Below are positions 26,199 through 34,404 of a stretch of 64,000 nt of DNA, piece by piece. A model generated the notes under the pieces. It saw only the letters and a program-made list of their open reading frames with translations. It was not told the origin of the DNA and made no database searches. Source of the stretch: Nocardia arthritidis NBRC 100137 (GTDB taxonomy: Bacteria; Actinomycetota; Actinomycetes; Mycobacteriales; Mycobacteriaceae); the NCBI RefSeq assembly GCF_001612765.1, contig NZ_BDBB01000022.1, positions 1 through 64,000 on the forward strand, in the 5' to 3' direction. Each line of letters opens with the position of its first letter. Positions within the stretch are counted from its first letter, which is position 1. A program made the translations under genes and the position numbers.

Positions 26199-26501
26199 GT
26201 GGCGAGCGTGAACATCAAGCCGCTCGAGGACAAGATCCTCGTCCAGGCCAACGAGGCCGAGACGACGACGGCCTCCGGCCTGGTCATCCCCGACACGGCG
26301 AAGGAGAAGCCGCAAGAGGGCACCGTTGTCGCCGTCGGTCCCGGCCGGTGGGACGACGAGGGCGAGAAGCGCATCCCGCTGGATGTCCAGGAGGGTGACA
26401 CCGTCATCTACAGCAAGTACGGCGGCACCGAGATCAAGTACCAGGGCGAGGAGTACCTCATCCTGTCGGCGCGCGACGTGCTGGCCGTCGTCACCAAGTA
26501 G
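26199..26501 (+). CDS. groES: Co-chaperonin GroES
   Basis: The 100-residue protein has the GroES beta-barrel and mobile loop: VNIKPLEDKILVQ, AETTTASGLVIPDTAKEKPQEG, VQEGDTVIYSKYGGTE and ARDVLAVV. The GTG at 26199 gives the usual start; the very long frame upstream is a shadow. GTGGAGGG precedes it. It caps GroEL and is controlled by the CIRCE site 160 nt upstream. Confidence 0.97.
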   Translation: MASVNIKPLEDKILVQANEAETTTASGLVIPDTAKEKPQEGTVVAVGPGRWDDEGEKRIPLDVQEGDTVIYSKYGGTEIKYQGEEYLILSARDVLAVVTK

Positions 26502-26517
26502 CCGATCGGGCACGCAT

Positions 26518-26558
26518 GCGTTCCGCCCCGGTGTCTCTAGTGACCCGGGGCGGAACGC
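26518..26558 (+). terminator. Hairpin between groES and groEL1
   Basis: Arms 26518-26531 and 26545-26558 form a perfect 14-bp GC-rich stem with a 13-nt loop, 16 nt after the groES stop. It has no U tract. It may be a partial terminator or processing site that sets the groES to groEL1 ratio. Confidence 0.6.
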
Positions 26559-26590
26559 GTTCGACGCCGACACTCCGGCAACTGAACACG

Positions 26591-26759
26591 CGGTGCGAGC
26601 GACGGGCCCGTAGGCGGCAGCCTGCGTGACCACGGAGGGCCCCGGGAGCACCGCTCATCGGACACAGCGGTGCGAGCGACGGGCCCGTAGGCGGCAGCCT
26701 GCGTGACCACGGAGGGCCCCGGGAGCACCGCATCGGACACAGCGGTGCGAGCGACGGGC
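26591..26759. repeat. Tandem repeat of about 76 bp (2.2 copies) between groES and groEL1
   Basis: Copy 1 spans 26591-26667 (77 bp), copy 2 26668-26742 (75 bp) and a partial third copy 26743-26759. Copies 1 and 2 are identical apart from a 2-bp length difference near the end (CGCTCATC versus CGCATC). The unit starts CGGTGCGAGCGACGGGCCCG. It lies wholly within the groES-groEL1 spacer and resembles mycobacterial MIRU elements in size and setting. Confidence 0.95.
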
Positions 26760-26795
26760 GCGGAGCGCCGCAATCCACTACAGGAGCGAATTCCC

Positions 26796-28406
26796 ATGCC
26801 AAAGCAGATCGAGTTCGACGAGAAGGCTCGCCGGGCTCTGGAACGCGGCGTCGACAAGCTCGCCGACGCGGTCAAGGTCACCCTGGGCCCGCGCGGACGG
26901 CACGTCGTGCTCGCGAAGTCCTTCGGCGGCCCGACCGTCACCAACGACGGCGTCACCATCGCGCGCGACATCGAGCTCGAGGACCCGTTCGAGAACCTCG
27001 GCGCGCAGCTGGTCAAGAGCGTCGCCACCAAGACCAACGATGTCGCGGGCGACGGCACCACCACCGCCACCGTGCTGGCCCAGGCGCTGGTTCGTGCCGG
27101 GCTGAAGAACGTTGCCGCGGGCGCGAACCCGATCGCGGTCGGCTCCGGCATCGCCAAGGCCGCCGACGCGGTCTCCGAGGCGCTGCTCGCGGTGGCCACC
27201 CCGGTCTCCGGCGAGCAGGCCATCGCGCAGGTCGCGACGGTGTCCTCGCGCGACGAGGAGATCGGCGCGATGGTCGGCAAGGCGCTGACCACCGTCGGCA
27301 AGGACGGCGTCGTCACCGTCGAGGAGTCCTCGACGCTGCAGACCGAACTGGTCGTCACCGAGGGCGTCCAGTTCGACAAGGGTTACCTGTCGCCGTACTT
27401 CATCACCGATCCCGACAGTCAGCAGGCCGTCCTGGAGGACGTGTTCGTCCTGCTGCACCGCGAGAAGATCAGCTCGCTGCCGGACTTCCTGCCGCTGCTG
27501 GAGAAGATCGCGGAAAGCGCCAAGCCCGTCCTGATCATCGCCGAGGACGTGGAGGGCGAGGCGCTGTCGACCCTGGTGGTCAACGCCATCCGCAAGACGA
27601 TCAAGGCCGTCGCGGTGAAGGCGCCGTTCTTCGGCGACCGCCGCAAGGCGTTCCTCGACGACCTTGCCGTGGTCACCGGTGGCACCGTGGTGAACCCGGA
27701 TCTGGGCATCACGCTGCGCGAGGCGGGCTTGGACGTGCTCGGCAAGGTGCGTCGCGTGGTCGTGACCAAGGACGACACCACGATCATCGACGGCGCCGGT
27801 TCCGCGGCGGACGTGGAGGCGCGTGTCGCGCAGCTGCGCCGCGAGATCGAGTCCACCGATTCCGACTGGGATCGCGAGAAGCTCGAGGAGCGGCTGGCCA
27901 AGCTGGCCGGTGGCGTCGCGGTGATCAAGGTCGGTGCGGCCACCGAGACCGCGCTCAAGGAGCGCAAGTACCGCGTCGAGGACGCGGTGAGCGCCGCCAA
28001 GGCTGCCGTGGAGGAGGGCATCGTGCCCGGTGGCGGCACCGCGCTGGTGCAGGCCGCGAGCAAGCTCGTCGAGCTGCGCGACTCGCTGTCCGGCGACGAA
28101 GCCGTCGGCGTCGAGGTGGTGCGCACCGCGCTGCGGGCGCCGCTGTACTGGATCGCCACCAACGCGGGCGTGGACGGCGCGGTGGTGGTCAGCAAGGTGG
28201 CCGAGGGCAAGGAGGGCTTCAACGCCGCCACGCTCACCTACGGCGACCTGCTCACCGACGGCGTCGTCGACCCGGTGAAGGTGACCCGTTCGGCCGTCGT
28301 GAACGCGGCGTCGGTCGCGCGCATGGTGCTCACCACCGAGAGCGCCGTGGTCGAAAAGCCCGCCGAGGAGCAGAACGAGCACGGCCACCACGGCCACTCG
28401 CACTGA
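26796..28406 (+). CDS. groEL1: Chaperonin GroEL, GroEL1 type with His-rich tail
   Basis: The 536-residue protein has all chaperonin landmarks: TLGPRGRHVVLAKSFG, NDGVTIARDIEL, the ATP motif GDGTTTATVLAQ and VEEGIVPGGGTAL. It ends HGHHGHSH instead of the Gly-Met repeats of housekeeping GroEL. This is the mark of actinobacterial GroEL1, which in mycobacteria is the groES-linked paralogue with specialised clients and possible metal binding. A GroEL2 should be elsewhere. The ATG at 26796 follows CAGGAGCG. Confidence 0.97.
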   Translation: MPKQIEFDEKARRALERGVDKLADAVKVTLGPRGRHVVLAKSFGGPTVTNDGVTIARDIELEDPFENLGAQLVKSVATKTNDVAGDGTTTATVLAQALVRAGLKNVAAGANPIAVGSGIAKAADAVSEALLAVATPVSGEQAIAQVATVSSRDEEIGAMVGKALTTVGKDGVVTVEESSTLQTELVVTEGVQFDKGYLSPYFITDPDSQQAVLEDVFVLLHREKISSLPDFLPLLEKIAESAKPVLIIAEDVEGEALSTLVVNAIRKTIKAVAVKAPFFGDRRKAFLDDLAVVTGGTVVNPDLGITLREAGLDVLGKVRRVVVTKDDTTIIDGAGSAADVEARVAQLRREIESTDSDWDREKLEERLAKLAGGVAVIKVGAATETALKERKYRVEDAVSAAKAAVEEGIVPGGGTALVQAASKLVELRDSLSGDEAVGVEVVRTALRAPLYWIATNAGVDGAVVVSKVAEGKEGFNAATLTYGDLLTDGVVDPVKVTRSAVVNAASVARMVLTTESAVVEKPAEEQNEHGHHGHSH

Positions 28407-28428
28407 GCCGGCCGTCGGGCAGCACAAC

Positions 28429-28470
28429 CCGGCAAGGCCCCCGAACTGCGTGGTTCGGGGGCCTTGCCGG
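28429..28470. terminator. Strong terminator after groEL1
   Basis: Arms 28429-28446 and 28453-28470 form a perfect 18-bp stem with a 6-nt loop, followed by TTCTT. It lies 22 nt after the groEL1 stop and may also block the converging sigK operon. Confidence 0.9.
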
Positions 28471-28619
28471 TTCTTACCGCAGGGGACGCGACTACCGGTG
28501 CTACCGAGGAGGTTCCGAAGCTCGACACGCTGTCTGCCGCAGAACCGGAAGGGTCGGCGGATGGTCCGGACCGTCCGGCCCGTACGCGTGGAGCGGGAAT
28601 GCCTGGCGCGACGCCGGGT

Positions 28620-28871
28620 TCAGCTGGCGACCGGCGGCTGTTCAGCGGCGATGGCCGCGAGTAGGCGGGCGCGCAGCGCAGGCGGCGGTGCGGCCGCCGC
28701 GGCTGTGGCGAGAACGGAGAGCGCTTCTTTGGTGTCTCTGACTTCCCGGATGAACTCCGCGCGTAGCACGGGGTCCTCGCTGTCGAACAGTTCCTGCACT
28801 TCCTGATGGTCTTCGTCGTCGATCGATCCGAGCGCGACGGTGTGCGCGAGATCGATCTGGCGTTCGTTCAT
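28620..28871 (-). CDS. rskA: Short anti-sigma-K-like protein (RskA N-terminal domain only)
   Basis: The 83-residue protein matches the N-terminal sigma-binding domain of RskA (DLAHTVALGSIDDEDHQEVQELF and VRDTKEALSVLA). Family members are usually about 230 residues with a membrane helix and outer domain; this one stops right after the binding domain and no continuation exists in any frame before the groEL1 terminator. It starts 1 nt after the sigK stop, so the pair is coupled. As a soluble protein it could not respond to membrane proteolysis the way mycobacterial RskA does. Confidence 0.8.
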   Translation of the reverse strand: MNERQIDLAHTVALGSIDDEDHQEVQELFDSEDPVLRAEFIREVRDTKEALSVLATAAAAAPPPALRARLLAAIAAEQPPVAS

Positions 28872-28872
28872 C

Positions 28873-29538
28873 TCACGTCACCCCCAAACTTTTCTTCAGT
28901 CGTGTCAATCCGTCCCGAATACGGGACTTAACCGTAGGTAACCCTACGTCGAGGTAGGTGGCTACCTCCGCATAGGTGCGCCCGCCGTAGTAGGCGAGCG
29001 AGATGGCTTCCCGCTGGGTTTCGGTGAGTGTGGCGAGACCAGCCAGGACGGCCTGTTGGTCGAGCCTGCGCTCGACCTCTTCGGTGACCTCGTCGAATTC
29101 GTTGCCGAGCACCCGGATCCCGTACGCGACCTCGCGCTGGGTGTGGGCCTGTTCGGCGCGGACCCGGTCGACGGCGCGCCGGTGGGCGAGCGTCATCAAC
29201 CACGTCACCGCGGAACCCTTCGCCGGGTCGAAGCTCGATGCCATCCGCCAGATCTGCAGATAGACCTCCTGTGTGGTCTCCTCCGCGTATCCAGGATCGT
29301 GCAGAACGCGCAACACCAGACCGAAGACGCGCGCACACGTCCGGTCGTACAGTTCGGCGAATGCTTCCTGGTCGGCTCGGCCGCACCGATGCAGAAGCGC
29401 GGCGAGCTCGATACTTTCGGCTGCGCGTGCCGTAACCGCAGAATCCACCGTGGGTGGGAAGGCTTCTCTTCGGAACGAGTCGCCCTCTGCGGCTGGCGGC
29501 CGCGTTGTCACAACGCTCCATTCTGTGTCATCGGTCAC
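28873..29538 (-). CDS. sigK: ECF RNA polymerase sigma factor, SigK-like
   Basis: The 221-residue protein has region 2 (FAELYDRTCARVFGLVLRVL, AEETTQEVYLQIWR and the -10-binding SAVTWLMTLAHRRAVDRVR) and region 4 (LTETQREAISLAYYGGRTYAEVA and LDVGLPTVKSRIRDGLTRLK). Its pairing with an RskA-type anti-sigma domain supports SigK. The GTG at 29538 is the listed start; an N-terminal extension of about 45 residues before region 2 is not conserved, so a later start is possible. Confidence 0.87.
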   Translation of the reverse strand: MTDDTEWSVVTTRPPAAEGDSFRREAFPPTVDSAVTARAAESIELAALLHRCGRADQEAFAELYDRTCARVFGLVLRVLHDPGYAEETTQEVYLQIWRMASSFDPAKGSAVTWLMTLAHRRAVDRVRAEQAHTQREVAYGIRVLGNEFDEVTEEVERRLDQQAVLAGLATLTETQREAISLAYYGGRTYAEVATYLDVGLPTVKSRIRDGLTRLKKSLGVT

Positions 29539-29880
29539 TACCGTAGCGTGCCGCTATGACCTCCCTTCCGGTGGGGTGCCCGCAAGCCCGGCGCGGAACC
29601 GGCGCCGCGTGGCGAAATGCGCCGACACGCCGGATATCTCGGGAGAGACACGCCGTGACACGCCGAGCACTGTCGCGCCGTGCCGGAAGGGCGCAGGCAC
29701 CGTTCCCGGCCTTCGCTCGGCGGCCGGCCGATCGATGGTGACGATCGGAACCCACGCGCCGGCTTCCGGTGCTGAACCGATCACCGTGTCGCGTGAGCGG
29801 CTCGACCGGAGCATGTTGCAGTGGCCCGTTGTTTGCTAGGAATTCGACGCCCGGTGGCGTGTGGATGGGAGGGGATTGAT
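29539..29880. other. Intergenic region, sigK to whiB3
   Basis: No convincing gene is seen in these 342 bases. A minus-strand frame of 86 codons (29554-29814) has no Shine-Dalgarno or recognisable domain. The sigK promoter should lie in the left part. Confidence 0.45.
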
Positions 29881-30174
29881 TCAGACGGCCATGCGGCGGC
29901 GGTTGCGCCGCGCGTGCATCTCGCGCTCGGTCTCCGACATGCCGCCCCAGATGCCATAGGGCTCGCTGACTTTCAGCGCGTGGGTGCGGCATTGCATGAG
30001 CACCGGGCAGGTGCGGCAGATCTCCTTGGCACGCATCTCGCGCGCGGTGCGGGCTCGGCCACGCTCGCCATCGGGATGGAAGAACACCGCGGAATCCTGC
30101 CCGCGGCACGATCCTCGCATCTGCCAATCCCAGACATCGGCGTTGGGTCCCGGGAGGTGGGTCGGCATGGGCAT
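29881..30174 (-). CDS. whiB3: WhiB-family iron-sulfur regulator, WhiB3
   Basis: The 97-residue protein has the four cluster cysteines (SCRG, then CRTCPVLMQC), the WhiB turn YGIWGGMSE and a basic C-terminal tail (MHARRNRRRM). The start MPMPTHLPGPNADVWDWQ is very close to WhiB3 of mycobacteria, a redox sensor controlling lipid and virulence genes. The ATG at 30174 follows GAGGAG; the longer frame is not conserved. In mycobacteria whiB3 is also next to groEL1 and sigD. Confidence 0.95.
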   Translation of the reverse strand: MPMPTHLPGPNADVWDWQMRGSCRGQDSAVFFHPDGERGRARTAREMRAKEICRTCPVLMQCRTHALKVSEPYGIWGGMSETEREMHARRNRRRMAV

Positions 30175-30799
30175 GGTGAACTCCTCGTGGTGCGAGCTCG
30201 TCAGCGTTGTCGAGCAGTTGTCCTGCAACAGTTGTGGGCCACGACGCCGTGTCGGCGAAGGTGCCCGGGCTCGCCCTTCGCGGTCGCTGCAATTTCGCGC
30301 GGCGCCGTCTGTGGCGATGAGCTACGTTAGGTCCAGCCGCGAAATTCCGTCAATAGTTCGACGCAGCACTTTTCCAAATCTCGCGCTGCGAAATTTAACC
30401 TCCGAACTGTTTACTTTTCGCGTTGGTTCCGGTGATACTGTTCGGTTGGCCGGAGGCCCGTTGTATCCGCATGTGCCGTGTGCGATCAGGTTTACGCAGG
30501 TAGGGATGCTTTTTGCGGTGCGGAGCCGCTTCGGCGCGGACGGTGTGCGCATGACGGCGGCCGCGCCCGCGGCCCAAGGGGTCCGGGACCCGCGGATCCG
30601 AAGATGGCGGAAACGGGGCGGGCAGGTTAATTACGCGAAACGCGCATGAATTCCCGGCGCGACCGCTCGGTGATTGCCAGGGCTGTATTTACCTAATGGA
30701 AACATCGGCTCGGCGGCGGAAATGCCGAGTGCCGGCCGGTCCGCGGTCGCTCGCCTTTCGTCGTCCCGGCCCGCGTGCCGTACAGGATAGAGTGCGCCC
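30175..30799. other. Long intergenic region upstream of whiB3
   Basis: No gene is supported in these 625 bases. The stretch 30285-30480 is clearly more AT-rich than its surroundings and contains GCGAAATT-type motifs: inverted at 30291-30299, direct at 30338-30346 and 30387-30395. This is likely the whiB3 control region. Confidence 0.5.
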
Positions 30800-31675
30800 G
30801 TGTTCGCGCCCGCTCCGCTCGGAGATCCTCACGTCGCGGTCCTCGCCGAGGCCGCCTTCGGCGCCGATCCGGGGCGCGCTGCCGCCGAGTTGCCGCCCGC
30901 CTCGGACGCACTCGGCGGGTGGTATCGCGCGGTGGTCCTCGGCGGCCAGGGGCGCTATGCCGCCGCGCGTGCCGAATTGCGAAGGGTATGCAACCACAGC
31001 ACCGACCCTGTCCTCCTCTCACTGGCGGGAAGTACCGAAGGCTCTTTTCTGCGCCAGCTCGGCAGGCACGAGCGTGCGGCGGCGTTCGACGGGCGGGCCG
31101 CGGCGCTGATCCTCACCACCGGCGACCGGGCCGGCTCCGGGGATTCTCCGGTGGAGACGGGCGGTTACCGTCCCAGCCGCGCCGACGCGATCTGTGACGC
31201 GCTCACCGGACTCGCCGCCGACGCGGTCGGGACCGGGCGGCTCGCGCTGGCCGATCGGCTGCTGCGGCGCAGCGCGTCGGCGGCACGGCAGCACGGGGCC
31301 GGTTGGCGTCCGGCGATCCGCCTGGGCTGGGTGTCCGCCGAAACCGCCCTGGCGGCAGGTGATTTCGAGACCGCGGCCGCGCACGCGGCGGCCGCGCTCG
31401 ACCTGGCCGACCGATCCCCGTCGGTGCGGCACCAGGTCAAGTCGCGCCTGCTGGTCGCCGCGGCCGACGTGGCCCGCGGCGCGCGCGGACGATCCGGTGT
31501 CTCCGCCGAGGACGTCGCCGAGCAGTGCCGTGAACACGGACTGCTGCCGTTGCGATGGGCTTGTGCCATGCTCCGCGCCGGTTCCGGCGCACCGAATGCG
31601 GCGGCCGAGGCGGCCGAGTGCGCCGCGCTCATCGCCCGTGCCGGCGGAGCGTTGCGCCCGCTGGGTGGCCGCTAG
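30800..31675 (+). CDS. TPR-like helical protein (Rv3415c-like)
   Basis: The 291-residue protein is a run of Ala-rich helix pairs (RYAAARAELRRV, LALADRLLRRSASAARQ, ETALAAGDFETAAAHAAAALDLA) with TPR-like spacing. It has no signal peptide, membrane helix or catalytic motif. It precedes sigD on the same strand, 133 nt away. From memory, Rv3415c occupies the same position between whiB3 and sigD. The start is a GTG without a strong Shine-Dalgarno. Function is unknown. Confidence 0.8.
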   Translation: MFAPAPLGDPHVAVLAEAAFGADPGRAAAELPPASDALGGWYRAVVLGGQGRYAAARAELRRVCNHSTDPVLLSLAGSTEGSFLRQLGRHERAAAFDGRAAALILTTGDRAGSGDSPVETGGYRPSRADAICDALTGLAADAVGTGRLALADRLLRRSASAARQHGAGWRPAIRLGWVSAETALAAGDFETAAAHAAAALDLADRSPSVRHQVKSRLLVAAADVARGARGRSGVSAEDVAEQCREHGLLPLRWACAMLRAGSGAPNAAAEAAECAALIARAGGALRPLGGR

Positions 31676-31808
31676 GTGATCACGGAGTCCACCGTGTTGC
31701 CAAGTTCCGGCCACCGGGTCGCTATTGTTAGATCCGTTCCGCCCCTTCGGTGGAAGCACTGGTCGTCACCGGACCGTGCCACTTGTAACGCCAGGAATAT
31801 CTCTGACG

Positions 31809-32387
31809 ATGACGCACACGGGCGAAGAGTTGGACCTCGCCGTCGCTGCCGCTGCGCAGGGCGACAGATCCGCTTTAGCTCAGGTACTGGAGATGATCCG
31901 CCCGCTGGTGGTGCGCTACTGCCGCGCGCGGATCGGAGCCGCGGAGCGTGGGCAGCTCTCCGCGGACGACGTTGCGCAGGAGGTTTGCCTGGCTGTGATG
32001 ACAGCCTTGCCCAGGTATCAAGACCAGGGCAGGCCCTTCATGGCCTTTGTTTACGGGATCGCTTCGCACAAGGTCGCCGACGCTCATCGCAATGCCGCCC
32101 GTAACAAGGCGGAGGCGATGGCCGAAGTACCAGATGTCATATCCACCGACCAGGGACCGGAACAACGAGCTCTCGAATCAGAGACGAGCAGACAGATGAA
32201 CCGTTTGCTCGCGACGCTTCCCGAGAAGCACCGAGAGATCTTGATCCTGCGCTTGGTCATGGGTTTGTCAGCGGAAGAAACCGCAGTCGCCGTGGGCAGT
32301 ACGGCGGGTGCGATCCGGGTGGCCCAACACAGGGCACTCGCGAAACTCAAGTCACAAGTGGCGAGGGCAGGTGAAATGTATGGCTAG
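31809..32387 (+). CDS. sigD: ECF RNA polymerase sigma factor SigD
   Basis: The 192-residue protein is very close to mycobacterial SigD: VVRYCRARIG, SADDVAQEVCLAVMTALPRY, FVYGIASHKVADAHR in region 2 and LPEKHREILILRLVMGLSAEETA with GAIRVAQHRALAKL in region 4. The ATG at 31809 is the conservative start; the frame is open to a TTG at 31725 and the extra residues faintly resemble the annotated M. tuberculosis N-terminus. Its end overlaps rsdA. Confidence 0.93.
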   Translation: MTHTGEELDLAVAAAAQGDRSALAQVLEMIRPLVVRYCRARIGAAERGQLSADDVAQEVCLAVMTALPRYQDQGRPFMAFVYGIASHKVADAHRNAARNKAEAMAEVPDVISTDQGPEQRALESETSRQMNRLLATLPEKHREILILRLVMGLSAEETAVAVGSTAGAIRVAQHRALAKLKSQVARAGEMYG

Positions 32388-33534
32388 GGATGGCGAGCGC
32401 GGTCGGGGTGACTGGAAGGCGCGGCTTGGATCGCGAAACAGCGGTCCCTACGCCGAGGCGTCCGGGGACACCGGCCCGGTCGACATCGCCGCGGTACGCC
32501 GCGACGATGCTCTGATCGACGCCATCGCCAGCGATGGTCCGGTGCACACCGACAGCGCCGAGGAGTATCAGCTCGCGACGTTGCTCGCGGATTGGCGAGC
32601 GGAACTGATCGCACCTCCGATGCCGGCCGAACCGGACCTGGATGCGATCGTGGCCGCGGTGAACCAGGAGATCGGCGCGCGGCAGGTTCGCATCGGGGCG
32701 CACAGCGGCGGGCGACTAAGGCTTCTCCGCCCGATCATGGGCGCCGCGGCCGCGCTGGCCCTGGTCTTCGGCGGCATGACGGCGTTCTCGTACAACGCGG
32801 AGCCGGGTGATCCGCTGTGGCGGGTCAAAGAGGTGGTATTCAGCGAGCAGGCCCAGACCACCGTGGTGCAGCGTGCGGGCAACGATCTGAACGAGGCGTC
32901 GACGCTGGTCACGCAGAATCCCGCCGAGGCGAAGGTGCGCTTGGAGCGGGCCAAGGAGAACGCCGCGCAGGTCAGCGATCCGGATAAGCGCGCCGATCTG
33001 ATGGCGGAGTGGGAGCGGTTGCTCGCGGCACTGCGCGAGGTGGAACCGGAACTGGCCGACCAGCTCGAATCGACGATGCCCAAGACCACCGATCCGCGCG
33101 CCACCCCCGGCACAAGTGCGACGACGAAGCCCAACCAGTCGACCGGCGGCACATCCACGATCGTGCAGCGGCCGGGCGATGCGACGAAGCCTTCGACCAC
33201 GGTCGATGCCACCGCTCCGAACGGGGGCGGAACCTCGAACGGCGGCGGCGCGCCGACCACGGCGCCGCCGGTCACCACGGTCCCGCCGGTGACCACCCAG
33301 CCGCCGGCGACCGTGGAACCGACGGTTCCGCAGGAGCCGCCGGTCACGGAGGTCAAGCCGCCGCCCACCGGTGGGCCCACGGCGGACACCGGTAATCCGT
33401 CGGCGCCGCAGCCGCAGCAGCCGCCCACCGCGCCCACGCCGGGCAACACCGGTACGAACAACAACAATCAGCCGCCGACCTTCAGCGTGCCCGTCATCCC
33501 CAACCCGGGGTCGTTCGTGCCGCCCGGTCGCTGA
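32380..33534 (+). CDS. rsdA: Anti-sigma-D factor RsdA
   Basis: The 384-residue protein starts with the SigD-binding region (VDIAAVRRDDALIDAIA, then YQLATLLADWRAEL), has one membrane helix (LLRPIMGAAAALALVFGGM, about residues 109-127) and a long outer part. The first outer section (about 130-225) is helical; the last 140 residues are low-complexity Pro/Thr/Gly with PP and NNNN runs. The ATG at 32380 overlaps the sigD stop and follows GGCAGGTG. Release of SigD by proteolysis is known for the family. Confidence 0.93.
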   Translation: MARDGERGRGDWKARLGSRNSGPYAEASGDTGPVDIAAVRRDDALIDAIASDGPVHTDSAEEYQLATLLADWRAELIAPPMPAEPDLDAIVAAVNQEIGARQVRIGAHSGGRLRLLRPIMGAAAALALVFGGMTAFSYNAEPGDPLWRVKEVVFSEQAQTTVVQRAGNDLNEASTLVTQNPAEAKVRLERAKENAAQVSDPDKRADLMAEWERLLAALREVEPELADQLESTMPKTTDPRATPGTSATTKPNQSTGGTSTIVQRPGDATKPSTTVDATAPNGGGTSNGGGAPTTAPPVTTVPPVTTQPPATVEPTVPQEPPVTEVKPPPTGGPTADTGNPSAPQPQQPPTAPTPGNTGTNNNNQPPTFSVPVIPNPGSFVPPGR

Positions 33535-33561
33535 TAGACGCGATATCGGACAGGGCAAGAG

Positions 33562-33590
33562 CCGATCGCCGGCAAGGCGGTCGGTTTTTG
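33562..33590 (+). terminator. Intrinsic terminator after rsdA
   Basis: Arms 33562-33570 and 33576-33584 form a 9-bp stem (one G-T pair) with a GGCAA loop, followed directly by TTTTTG. This is a classical U-tract terminator. Confidence 0.9.
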
Positions 33591-33766
33591 TCTTTGCGGT
33601 GCCGCTCTGTGCAGCGAGGCATCGGGCCGTGATTCATCGGCGTGTCGGCCCGCGACGGGGCCTCGATGTCCGCTTGCCGAAGCGAGTGTGTGCGTCGAGA
33701 ATCACATCGGCAAGGGATGGGTACGCGCGCCTCGCGAGGCCCGCGTGCGTATCGGTGAGGCCGGTC

Positions 33767-34180
33767 TCAGCCGTCGAATCCGTCGAACCCGTCGCCGTGG
33801 AAAGCCTCGTTCATCGAGGCATCCGCGTAGCCCCGGCAGTAATCCCAGGTGACGTACGCTTCCGGCGTCGGGTCGTAGGCGGGCTCGTGCGGGCGGACCG
33901 TGCCGTCGACCAGCAACTGAAGCAAGTTGGCGCGCAACATGTCCCAGTCGTGGTAATGGTCCTGCCTGCAGTCTTCGCAGCTGACCACGAGGCCGCGGAT
34001 GCCGCGGTGGGCCAGCAGCGCCTCGTAGACCGCGAGGTCGGCGAGATCCTCCTCGACCGCAAGGCGCTCGTGGGGATCCAGCGGTTCGCCGGGCTCGATG
34101 GCGTCGAGCGCGGCGGACGGGTCGGAGGGGTCTCCGGCGAACGGATCCGGCGGCAAGCCAGGTGGTAGATGGTCACGCAC
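33767..34180 (-). CDS. DUF5319 protein (Rv3412-like)
   Basis: The 137-residue acidic protein has a CEDCRQDHYHDWD segment, a possible metal site, and VTWDYCRGYADA near the end. It corresponds to the DUF5319 family, represented by M. tuberculosis Rv3412 at the same sigD-guaB2 location (from memory). The GTG at 34180 lies 6 nt after TACCGT, a good -10 element, so the mRNA is probably leaderless. Function is unknown. Confidence 0.85.
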   Translation of the reverse strand: MRDHLPPGLPPDPFAGDPSDPSAALDAIEPGEPLDPHERLAVEEDLADLAVYEALLAHRGIRGLVVSCEDCRQDHYHDWDMLRANLLQLLVDGTVRPHEPAYDPTPEAYVTWDYCRGYADASMNEAFHGDGFDGFDG

Positions 34181-34404
34181 ATCCCCACGGTACGCAGAAC
34201 AGGGTGGTCTGCGCCAGCGATGCGGCCCGCCAGTTTCGGTGGTGGGCTCACTTCGTCGGCGAGTTCACCGGACAGATACCATGGAGCACAGGCTACGGCG
34301 GGTCCCGACCGCACCGCCGCCGAACCACGTCCATCCCATCAGCCGTCACGGCGCAGGTTATGCCTGCGCCGGTCGCTATCGACGTCCAGGAGGGGTCGAT
34401 CCGA

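Noticed and set aside
24024..26501. Plus-strand open frame of 825 codons
   Set aside because: Antisense to the Hsp70-like gene except for its end, which is groES.
29554..29814. 86-codon minus-strand frame between sigK and whiB3
   Set aside because: No Shine-Dalgarno, no recognisable pattern, arginine-rich like other shadows.
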